Assembly (NCBI RefSeq): GCF_027213715.1
Contig: NZ_JAPWGM010000001.1
Coordinates: 620,001-684,000, forward strand
Reading direction: 5' to 3'
From: Pedobacter punctiformis
Lineage (GTDB): Bacteria; Bacteroidota; Bacteroidia; Sphingobacteriales; Sphingobacteriaceae
Length of the DNA stretch: 64,000 nucleotides
Shown: positions 1 to 7,354 of the stretch, in pieces
How the letters are laid out: every line of letters starts with the position of its first letter
Numbering within the stretch: the first letter of the stretch is position 1
Translations under genes and position numbers: made by a program
Notes under the pieces: generated by a model
The model's input: the letters and a program-made list of their open reading frames with translations, nothing else
Databases searched by the model: none
What the model was told of the DNA's origin: nothing

Positions 1-674
1 TTTACAAATAAATCACCTTGATTGCCATGTTCGAAAGCAAACAACACCAAATCAACAGCTTCGTCCAAAGACATTAAAAATCTAGTCATGGCAGGGTCGG
101 TTATTGTTATGTCTTCACCATCTTGTATTTGCTGTAAAAATAACGGAATTACAGACCCTCTGGATGCCATCACATTGCCATACCTGGTTAAACAAACAGT
201 TGTTACATTATTGGTAATGTTTCTTGACGCAGCTACAGCTACCTTCTCCATTAATGCTTTTGAGATACCCATAGCATTTATTGGATAAGCGGCCTTATCA
301 GTACTTAAACAAATTACTTTAGTAACACTATTGGCTACAGCAGCTTCAATTACATTATGCGTTCCAAAAACGTTTGTTTTTGTCGCTTCTAATGGAAAAA
401 ATTCACAAGAAGGAACTTGCTTTAAGGCAGCTGCATGAAATACATAATCCACTCCTCGCATAGCATTTTCAACGCTTATATAATCTCTTACATCGCCAAT
501 ATAGAATTTCAATTTAGGGTGATTTAGAGCAACCCGCATATCATGTTGCTTCTTCTCATCTCTAGAGAATATCCTTATTTCACTGAAATGATCTGTGTGA
601 AGAAATCTATTTAACACGGCGTTACCAAAAGAACCTGTCCCGCCTGTAATCAATAATATTTTGTCTTTAAACAT
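1..674 (-). CDS. capE: UDP-GlcNAc 4,6-dehydratase/epimerase, CapE/FnlA-like (C-terminus cut by window edge)
   Basis: The first 224 residues of a short-chain dehydrogenase-type nucleotide-sugar enzyme are present; the C-terminus lies beyond the left edge. The start MFKDKILLITGGTGSFG carries the Rossmann glycine motif at residues 11-17. Next come SRDEKKQHDMR, typical of the CapE/WbjB/FnlA branch, and STDKA followed by NAMGISK, where Met replaces the Tyr of a usual YxxxK pair as in FlaA1-type dehydratases. The family acts on UDP-GlcNAc, the first step to UDP-L-FucNAc or related sugars. The ATG sits 2 bp after the stop of the upstream glycosyltransferase, so it should be the promoter-distal part of the polysaccharide operon. 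The branch assignment (CapE rather than PseB) is an inference. Confidence 0.85.
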   Translation of the reverse strand, partial: MFKDKILLITGGTGSFGNAVLNRFLHTDHFSEIRIFSRDEKKQHDMRVALNHPKLKFYIGDVRDYISVENAMRGVDYVFHAAALKQVPSCEFFPLEATKTNVFGTHNVIEAAVANSVTKVICLSTDKAAYPINAMGISKALMEKVAVAASRNITNNVTTVCLTRYGNVMASRGSVIPLFLQQIQDGEDITITDPAMTRFLMSLDEAVDLVLFAFEHGNQGDLFV

Positions 675-675
675 A

Positions 676-1710
676 CTAGGTAATTAAATTAATAATGTCT
701 TTTATCTTATTGTTTATGATAAGTTGTGTTTTGTTTTCATGGCTCTCTAAAAAAGCCAGCCTAATTTTCTCTGCCAAATCTTCCACCTTATTTGGGTCAA
801 AGGTAGCCAAAGGATTAATTATATCATAAGTATAAGGCAAATCAGCTGCTAAAATCTTACATCCCGCCTCAGCTGCCTCTATAATTGGTAAGCCAAAACT
901 TTCTGTAAGTGAAGGCGTTATAAATGTGTTACAATTACGATACAGAGATTCAATCTCTATAAAATTGCATCGCCCATGATTAATGATATTAACACCTTTA
1001 TTTTGTAGCCTTTTTATTTCAGTTATTAACGAAATAAAATTTGGCGGAACTGTTAAATGGAGCGAAATGGGCAAATTATATTTATCCAAAAGATATTCCC
1101 ATGCAAAAAGTAAAGTTAAATGATTTTTTTGCTTCACCCCATCAGCAACATATAAAAAATTGCCATTATTAATTTCAAGTTGCTTATTTACATTGGTAAA
1201 ACGACCTGATTCATAAAAGGGTAATACCTTTATGGAGTTTATTGAAAGAGAAAGGCCTTTAGACAATAAATTTGCCATATTTTTAGTTTGCACAATCCAA
1301 TTGTAGTCTTTCTGATTCTTATATCTAATGTATTGTCTTTTAAGCAAAAAGCTAAGCCTTGTAGTATAGCTATAATCCTTGTTTTTACTATCAAGAATTA
1401 AGGCATTATGAAACAGTATATATACCTCGCTTTTCTTTTTTTTAACAGGCGGAGGCACATTAGCAAAACAAAATACTTTAGAAAAGTCATTTTGTGTTTT
1501 TTTATAAAACTTTAACCTGTTGGCCTCGGTCGGTCCAAGAAAAACCCTTTGATTAACGGGTATCTCATTTATTATACCTGACTCTAATCTATTATCAAAA
1601 AGAAAAAAAAAATTAAAAATCTTTTGCTCAAAAATCAAATTTTTAATAAAATACTCTAAGAGTACCTTACCTCCACTTTGATTAATATAAATAGCATCTA
1701 GTAAAATCAT
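676..1710 (-). CDS. Glycosyltransferase, GT4-like (family 1)
   Basis: 344 aa. The C-terminal half shows the GT-B retaining signature: TPSLTESFGLPIIEAAEAG near residues 265-285, with the two glutamates that contact the sugar nucleotide, and then AADLPYTYDII. The N-terminal half is poorly conserved and rich in Phe, Asn and Lys, as usual for acceptor-binding domains in serotype-specific loci. No signal peptide is seen, so it should act on the cytoplasmic face on lipid-linked repeat units. It starts 4 bp after the preceding GT2 gene and ends 2 bp before the capE-like start, so it is clearly part of one operon. Donor and acceptor cannot be read from sequence. Confidence 0.85.
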   Translation of the reverse strand: MILLDAIYINQSGGKVLLEYFIKNLIFEQKIFNFFFLFDNRLESGIINEIPVNQRVFLGPTEANRLKFYKKTQNDFSKVFCFANVPPPVKKKKSEVYILFHNALILDSKNKDYSYTTRLSFLLKRQYIRYKNQKDYNWIVQTKNMANLLSKGLSLSINSIKVLPFYESGRFTNVNKQLEINNGNFLYVADGVKQKNHLTLLFAWEYLLDKYNLPISLHLTVPPNFISLITEIKRLQNKGVNIINHGRCNFIEIESLYRNCNTFITPSLTESFGLPIIEAAEAGCKILAADLPYTYDIINPLATFDPNKVEDLAEKIRLAFLESHENKTQLIINNKIKDIINLIT

Positions 1711-1714
1711 ATAA

Positions 1715-2662
1715 CTACATTGTTCCTTTTGCTCTTACTAAGTTAAAATAATAAAGTAAGGTTTGAATCTTTCCTTTTCTCCTGATATTATTATTTAAGC
1801 AAAATTTTGCCGCTTCAAAACCTCCTTGAGATACCACCCGAATATAATTATCCAATAATAAAGCATTCTGACTAGATTTATTTATCACCGATTTTTTTAA
1901 AGAAATAAACATAGCAAGCCTTTTTTTAATTGACTGGATTTCATCAATACTAAAAATACGTTTTACTCTGTTTAATAAAGAAGCATTTGTATATGAGCCA
2001 GAAACATTTAGGTTGTGCTGGCGGTAGAGCAGTAAAGGTTGCTTAATGTATGAGAAGTGACCATTATTGATTGCACATATTAATGCCAACCAATAATCAT
2101 GGTTTTCTGCTGTAGAAGGAATAGGTATTGACCGTTCTAACAACTTTTGATTGATTAGCATTGTACACCCGTAAATATAATTTTGGCTTAGTAATAAATT
2201 TAAGCTTGGCCTCGTTGAATAATCTGGAACAGCTAATTGCAGATCTTTCCCATTATGATCAATCATACGATATGTCCCATAAACCATTAAAGGCCCATCG
2301 GAACCATGAGCTTTCTCAAGCGTGTTCATCGCATATAAAGATCGTTCTATTTTATCTTCTAACCAAATATCATCCTGATCACAAAACATAACATACTGGG
2401 CATCTTTCGATACTTGGCTCATTAAAATAGAAAAATTCTGGCAACTTCTTACATTCCCTTTCAAATCAGTTAAAACATTAATTCGGTTATCTACATTTTC
2501 GAATTCTTTAATGATTTGTAAGGTTTTATCAGTTGAACCATCATCTCTAATTAGCAATTCCCAATTAGAGTATGTTTGAGCAATAATACTATTAATTTGG
2601 GCCTCAATGTAGGATTGTCCATTGTACGTTGCCAGTACAATGTTTATTTTACTATTAGTCAT
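1715..2662 (-). CDS. Glycosyltransferase family 2
   Basis: 315 aa GT-A enzyme. The N-terminus reads NIVLATYNGQSYIEAQI, followed by RDDGSTDKT (about residues 38-46), where the Asp pair binds the nucleotide. FCDQDDIWLEDK near residue 95 supplies the metal-binding DxD-like acid. This DQDDIW form is common in rhamnosyl- and galactosyl-type GT2 enzymes of bacterial O-antigen loci. The C-terminal 80 residues are basic and probably membrane-associated. It shares the architecture of the next gene upstream, suggesting two related linkages or an old duplication. The donor is unknown; dTDP-rhamnose is possible because the four rhamnose genes lie upstream, but that is inference. Confidence 0.9.
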   Translation of the reverse strand: MTNSKINIVLATYNGQSYIEAQINSIIAQTYSNWELLIRDDGSTDKTLQIIKEFENVDNRINVLTDLKGNVRSCQNFSILMSQVSKDAQYVMFCDQDDIWLEDKIERSLYAMNTLEKAHGSDGPLMVYGTYRMIDHNGKDLQLAVPDYSTRPSLNLLLSQNYIYGCTMLINQKLLERSIPIPSTAENHDYWLALICAINNGHFSYIKQPLLLYRQHNLNVSGSYTNASLLNRVKRIFSIDEIQSIKKRLAMFISLKKSVINKSSQNALLLDNYIRVVSQGGFEAAKFCLNNNIRRKGKIQTLLYYFNLVRAKGTM

Positions 2663-2720
2663 CTGCTTAACTTAATCATTAACGGCATATTATTCCCTTT
2701 AAATTTGTAATGATAATAGT

Positions 2721-3575
2721 TTAATATTTAGTAAATCTTGTTTTAACAACAACCAAAAACTTGTAAAACAAATATTTTGTGAAACTTCCATACCCAATAG
2801 TTTTCAGCGTATCAGATTCCCTTTTATAATCTCTAAATAAAGTTTTAGCCTGTTTCAGTTTGTTAAAAATTGAATTGGCATTACCATAGGTTACACCTAA
2901 AAGATTGCTACTATGCTGTCTATATTTAATTAAGGGAACATCAATTACCGATATTATGCCATATTTTGCAACATTCAGGGCTATCCAATAATCAAACATA
3001 AAATTATTATCAGCCAAAGGAAAAATTAATTCTTTTGCTTTTCTATTAAAAATTGATTTTGCACCTCCGACTGTACAACAAACGCACATATAATTAAAAC
3101 TTGTAAACTTCATAGGATTTATACCTGTTGAATGCCAAAATGAATCAGAAATTATATTTAAATCAGAATCGCATATAATAGCATCGGTATGTACTAATAT
3201 TGCTTTATATGGATTTAATAGTTCCAACATTTTAATTCTTTCATATGAAAATTCTATTTTACTTTTAAGCCATACATCATCTGCATCACAAAACATATAA
3301 TATTCTGATTCTACAACCTCCAACAATCGAAAAAAATTATTTCTACATCCTAGATTTTTTCCTCCTTTGTCTATTTCAAAAATTTTATCAGGATATTTGA
3401 TGCAATAATCAGAGATCACTACTGCTGTTTGATCAGTTGAACCGTCGTTACGAATGTAAAGTGTCCAATTTGTAAATGTTTGAGCTATAATGGACTCGAT
3501 CTGCTCAGAAAGATATTTTTCCGCATTATAGGCTGCTAATAATATAGCTATTTCCCTGTTATTAGTACACATCAT
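2721..3575 (-). CDS. Glycosyltransferase family 2
   Basis: 284 aa GT-A enzyme. ILLAAYNAEKYLSEQIESII is followed by RNDGSTDQT at about residues 40-48 and FCDADDVWLKSK near residue 95. It resembles the neighbour at 1715-2662 in motif order and spacing. The start ATGA overlaps the stop of the EpsG-like gene by 4 bp, so translation is probably coupled. A 58-bp gap separates it from the next GT2. The C-terminus is basic and aromatic, typical of peripheral membrane attachment. Assembly of a cytoplasmic, undecaprenyl-linked oligosaccharide is the likely role; specificity cannot be deduced. Confidence 0.9.
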   Translation of the reverse strand: MMCTNNREIAILLAAYNAEKYLSEQIESIIAQTFTNWTLYIRNDGSTDQTAVVISDYCIKYPDKIFEIDKGGKNLGCRNNFFRLLEVVESEYYMFCDADDVWLKSKIEFSYERIKMLELLNPYKAILVHTDAIICDSDLNIISDSFWHSTGINPMKFTSFNYMCVCCTVGGAKSIFNRKAKELIFPLADNNFMFDYWIALNVAKYGIISVIDVPLIKYRQHSSNLLGVTYGNANSIFNKLKQAKTLFRDYKRESDTLKTIGYGSFTKYLFYKFLVVVKTRFTKY

Positions 3576-4627
3576 TTAAAAACTTGAACAAGTATAATGT
3601 AATATATATTTATATATAAATAAATTGCTGAAATCATTACTACAATAAACGACGAAATACCTCTTTCCTTTATCACATAAAATAATGACGGTATTAGTAA
3701 TATCTCTACTATTCCTAATAACTCTGAGACCCTCATAGCCAGAATAGTATTCTGTGAAAACATCAAATAAAAAGCCAAAGATACCCCATATATTTTCAAT
3801 AAAATTGTCATATATTTCACTTTAATATACAATGTTTCATAAAAATATAGAAACACATAGAATAAAACGTATTTAACAACATAAAGCAGATTAAATACAT
3901 TTAGTGAATTACTTGCAATTTCTTGAGCCTCCTGATATGCTTGTATCTTATACTTAATAGTATCTATTGGGATTGCTAGCATAATATCAATCTTCATAAA
4001 ATGCATAATTATCCCTATTGGTATTAATAGATAAAGTGAAATTTTCCACTTTGAACTCAGATGATCATTTGTTAGAAACCATAGTGGCAACAAAACAAGT
4101 GCGGAGTAATGGAAAAAGAAAGCTGCGACAGTAAGTAAGAAAAACTTAAAAAATTTTCTTTCACTTAATGGCACAATAGCTATGAGAAAGATTGCTGAAG
4201 CAACCCCAGCTCTAATCTGAGTAAAATCATGTAAAAGGTAATAGCTTCCAAAATAAGTTATGATTGCCAAGAATTTTAACTGAGTTAATTTTTCAATAGC
4301 ATAATATTTTAAAGAAATTCCTATAATTGCGTATACGATTAATACAACCTGAAAATCATTAAAAATTTGACGAGCAAAACTGGATATTAAGGCAAAAGTG
4401 GGCTCTGCTAATAAAAGAATAAGGGGTGACTCATAATAATATTTATATGCTACTGAATCAGGATCTGAGCCTACTTCTCTAAGACCCGCAATTAATATCA
4501 GGACTAGGGCTGATCCCCAATAAATGAGCGCCTTATTAATTGGATCCTTTGCGAGGAAATTATATGAAAATCCAGCTAAAATTAAGCAAATAAGAGTTCC
4601 AAATAACAAAATAATCAACAGAGTCAT
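3572..4627 (-). CDS. EpsG-like membrane protein, probable polysaccharide (Wzy-type) polymerase
   Basis: 351 aa, almost entirely hydrophobic, with roughly ten membrane segments. LIAGLREVGSDPDSVAYKYYY at about residues 45-65 matches the early GxDxxxY-type loop of EpsG family proteins. DFTQIRAGVASAIF near residue 135 is the conserved QxRxGxA-type helix start of the same family. Position between the flippase and the glycosyltransferases is typical for a Wzy polymerase, which joins repeat units on the periplasmic side. It starts 5 bp after the flippase stop and overlaps the next GT2 by 4 bp. The sequence is too divergent for substrate prediction. Confidence 0.8.
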   Translation of the reverse strand: MTLLIILLFGTLICLILAGFSYNFLAKDPINKALIYWGSALVLILIAGLREVGSDPDSVAYKYYYESPLILLLAEPTFALISSFARQIFNDFQVVLIVYAIIGISLKYYAIEKLTQLKFLAIITYFGSYYLLHDFTQIRAGVASAIFLIAIVPLSERKFFKFFLLTVAAFFFHYSALVLLPLWFLTNDHLSSKWKISLYLLIPIGIIMHFMKIDIMLAIPIDTIKYKIQAYQEAQEIASNSLNVFNLLYVVKYVLFYVFLYFYETLYIKVKYMTILLKIYGVSLAFYLMFSQNTILAMRVSELLGIVEILLIPSLFYVIKERGISSFIVVMISAIYLYINIYYIILVQVFK

Positions 4628-4632
4628 TTAAA

Positions 4633-6120
4633 TTAATTTTTAGATTCTAAAAATGATTTAACTCTATTTAATATTCCTATTCGCTTATTTAAGATAAATA
4701 ATGAATAACCAAATGTTAATATGCCCAAAAAGAAAGAAAAACTATACTGAGGCCAACCTTTCAAAACATAAACTCCAAAGTATGCCGAAACAGCTAATAA
4801 AATTAACATAAAGAATATTTTAATAAATCCCTTATCAAAACCAAAACCATATTTAATTTTTACGACAGTCATTAATATAACGGAAATACCTATTGATGCA
4901 ATCAAAGAAGATATGGCCAAACCGTTTAGACCCCAAACTTTATAGGCAAAAACATTACATATAAAAAGTAACCCATTACCAATTAAAGAATCATAAATTA
5001 AATATGCTTTTTTATCACCATTTGCTAATATTACATATGACATGATTAGCCATATTCCCCTAGCAAGTAATGATAAAGCTAGCAAACGTAACATGGGCAC
5101 CATTATCAAGAACTCTTTTGAAAGTAAAACTTTAACAATAATTGGCGCTGCAGTTATTAAAATTACTGAAATAGGGGCAATAATGAGAGAAACAAGTTCG
5201 GCTTGTTGATTAACCATTACTTTAACTTTCTGCCTATCTTGAAAAATCGCTGAGAGGCGGGGAAAAAAATCAGAGGCCAGCACTGCAATAACAATAGCAA
5301 TACTTTGTGTGGTAATAGACGAAATTCCTTGAAAGAAACCAACATCGGCTATTTTCCCATACCTGCCAATAAATATATTTGTTAAATAAGTAAATCCCGT
5401 TAATATAACCATTCCAAGCATCAAAACGGTACCTAATTTAAGTATAGGCTTCCCAGCAGCTATTGTCTCTTTAACTGTTAAATTGATAGTTTTATCAAGT
5501 TTTATTTTTCTAGTAAGGTAGTATTGTGTTATATACAAAATTAATGAACCACTAGCAATTGAGATAGCAATACCCAATATGCCAAAGTAGTAGAAGAGTG
5601 GTATGCTAATTAATAAACTTAAGAAAGCCCCTACTATTGAGGCCTTTGCAAGTGCGGTTAAATTACGCGTGCCCTGTAAAAAGACTGTTTGCCCGTTTGA
5701 TAAGGCGGAAAAAAATATTCCGAGTGACAATATTAGAAAATGTATGCTATAATCAAAATTTTGAAAAGCTATTTTACTTAGCCAAAATGCGCCAAATAAA
5801 CAAACAAGCAATCCAAAACATCCGACAGCCCACACCATTCGATTAAAGATTAAATTTATTCTGCTCAGTTTCTTCTCATCTCCATTCTCAAATTCTTGTG
5901 AGATATCGCGAACAGCACTTTGAAAAATACCAAAACTTGAAAAACTACTAATAATAGAAATTGTGGATTGAAAAATTGCATTAATTCCCATACCATGACT
6001 CCCAAATATTACTGCAATTAGCTTAGCCCTCAAAATTGTTATAAGCATTTGAATAGCCTGTGCGCCTCCAAAAACGGCTGTAGATTTTAAAGTCTTTTTG
6101 TAAGAAGAATCTTTATCCAT
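4633..6120 (-). CDS. Wzx-like polysaccharide flippase (MOP superfamily)
   Basis: 495 aa with about 12-14 hydrophobic segments and little else, the architecture of Wzx/RfbX translocases that flip undecaprenyl-linked repeat units across the inner membrane. The N-terminus, KSTAVFGGAQAIQMLITILR, and the following GxxGMGINAIFQ are typical of the family's first two helices. Its first 8 bp overlap the end of a 32-codon ORF (6113-6211), so translation may be coupled to it. A second, unrelated flippase lies at 45.4 kb, which suggests two separate glycans in this organism. Confidence 0.88.
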   Translation of the reverse strand: MDKDSSYKKTLKSTAVFGGAQAIQMLITILRAKLIAVIFGSHGMGINAIFQSTISIISSFSSFGIFQSAVRDISQEFENGDEKKLSRINLIFNRMVWAVGCFGLLVCLFGAFWLSKIAFQNFDYSIHFLILSLGIFFSALSNGQTVFLQGTRNLTALAKASIVGAFLSLLISIPLFYYFGILGIAISIASGSLILYITQYYLTRKIKLDKTINLTVKETIAAGKPILKLGTVLMLGMVILTGFTYLTNIFIGRYGKIADVGFFQGISSITTQSIAIVIAVLASDFFPRLSAIFQDRQKVKVMVNQQAELVSLIIAPISVILITAAPIIVKVLLSKEFLIMVPMLRLLALSLLARGIWLIMSYVILANGDKKAYLIYDSLIGNGLLFICNVFAYKVWGLNGLAISSLIASIGISVILMTVVKIKYGFGFDKGFIKIFFMLILLAVSAYFGVYVLKGWPQYSFSFFLGILTFGYSLFILNKRIGILNRVKSFLESKN

Positions 6121-6211
6121 TATAACGATATATTTTACTTAGGCCTTTAACCAATTCATCTTTTAAAATAATTGGAGAATAAGAAAGCTGTATTAAAGAA
6201 TCATCAAACAT
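6113..6211 (-). CDS. Small ORF of 32 codons nested between wzz-like and wzx-like genes
   Basis: Encodes MFDDSLIQLSYSPIILKDEL followed by VKGLSKIYRYNG. The ATG shares its A with the TAA of the Wzz-like gene (TAATG), and its own TAA lies inside the first codons of wzx (ATGGATAA), an 8-bp overlap. It therefore bridges exactly from one large gene to the next, as expected of a coupling peptide or of the shrunken remnant of a gene once located here. It has no signal peptide or membrane segment. I do not recognise the peptide; expression is inferred only from the stop-start geometry. Confidence 0.45.
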   Translation of the reverse strand: MFDDSLIQLSYSPIILKDELVKGLSKIYRYNG

Positions 6212-7326
6212 TACCTACTATCCTTTTTAAGAATATTTTGCAAAAAGGATGATATAGATAGATACATTACTGTTAAAATTCCTGCCAAAATTCCCCCCAA
6301 AACAATGCCCTTTAAATAACCTAATTTTTTTTTTTCTAATGGATATATTGGTTGATCAATTACTTGTATCAATGGGGTTTCTTTCAATAAAGCCATTTTA
6401 GTCATCTCTAAATTTTTAGCCATTTCCGATAAGATTACTTTATTGGTTTCTGCAGAAAACTGTGCTTTTTGTACCGGAGCGACTCTCTGTACCTGTCTCG
6501 TTGGATTTAAATTGGGAGTGGCATCGGCTACAGCTACTGCAGTATAAATCGCCCCATTCATTACTGATCTTACAGAGTCTGTTTTAAGCTGCAAAATTTT
6601 TACATTTTGTAATGTTTTTTTTGTCTTGGTATTTACATAAAATTCATTTACATTTTTTACCAATTCATCATTAAAGGCTTTAGCAAAAAGCTCATCTTTA
6701 GCTTTTACATCTACCTGAATAGTGCTTAATTTTTTATCAGGTTTAGTTACAACCAAATAGTTTTTATTCAAATCCAACACAATTACACCTAAAATACTGT
6801 CCCGCAAGCGATTGGTTTTTAAAATAGGGAACCCGTCCTGAATGCTATCTGCTCTAAAGTTTAAACTAAGCAATTTAGGTTTCTCAGCCCATTTCTTTTT
6901 CAATTCATTGCTTTCAATAAAACGATCGATTAACAGTTGATTTTTTCCTTTAATTATTATACTAGACAACAAGGTTTTCTCCAACATTGACCTGGACTTA
7001 TACAATTGCAAAATGTTATCACCCTGAAAAATCCCCCCTCCAGAGCCACCCAAATCAACACCTGCCATAGAAGCTAAACCCGCCAAATTACCCAGCCCTC
7101 CGCTACCCTTTTCATCTTCTAAAACAAAAGTAGTTGTTGCTGTATAGATAGGTTTTTTGAAATATGCATAAGCGAAGCCTGAGATGCCGCCTAATAAACC
7201 AAAAGATAAAATGATAATCCATTTAGATAAGAGGTATCTCCACCAATCTCGAATTTTAAGGAGGAGGTCTTTCAAAGAAATCTCGTCGCTTTCAGTACTT
7301 TTATATTGTTGACTCTCTGTTGTCAT
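6211..7326 (-). CDS. Wzz-type chain-length determinant / polysaccharide co-polymerase
   Basis: 371 aa. An N-terminal cytoplasmic tail is followed by a membrane segment near residues 37-57, a periplasmic domain, and a second membrane segment near residues 335-358, preceded by the proline-rich PIYPLEKKKLGYLKGIVLGG typical of Wzz proteins. A Gly-rich stretch (GSGGLGNLAGLASMAGVDLG, about residues 75-95) lies where many Bacteroidota Wzz proteins have it. No cytoplasmic tyrosine-kinase domain follows the second helix, so this is not a full Wzc. It lies between the exporter gene and the flippase. It is expected to set chain length together with the Wzy-like protein. Confidence 0.88.
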   Translation of the reverse strand: MTTESQQYKSTESDEISLKDLLLKIRDWWRYLLSKWIIILSFGLLGGISGFAYAYFKKPIYTATTTFVLEDEKGSGGLGNLAGLASMAGVDLGGSGGGIFQGDNILQLYKSRSMLEKTLLSSIIIKGKNQLLIDRFIESNELKKKWAEKPKLLSLNFRADSIQDGFPILKTNRLRDSILGVIVLDLNKNYLVVTKPDKKLSTIQVDVKAKDELFAKAFNDELVKNVNEFYVNTKTKKTLQNVKILQLKTDSVRSVMNGAIYTAVAVADATPNLNPTRQVQRVAPVQKAQFSAETNKVILSEMAKNLEMTKMALLKETPLIQVIDQPIYPLEKKKLGYLKGIVLGGILAGILTVMYLSISSFLQNILKKDSR

Positions 7327-7354
7327 TTTTTGATTGATATAATAATTAAAGAAA

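Noticed and set aside
22..288. Plus-strand ORF of 88 aa at the left edge
   Set aside because: It is the antisense shadow of the CapE-like gene, which shows clear family motifs in the minus frame.
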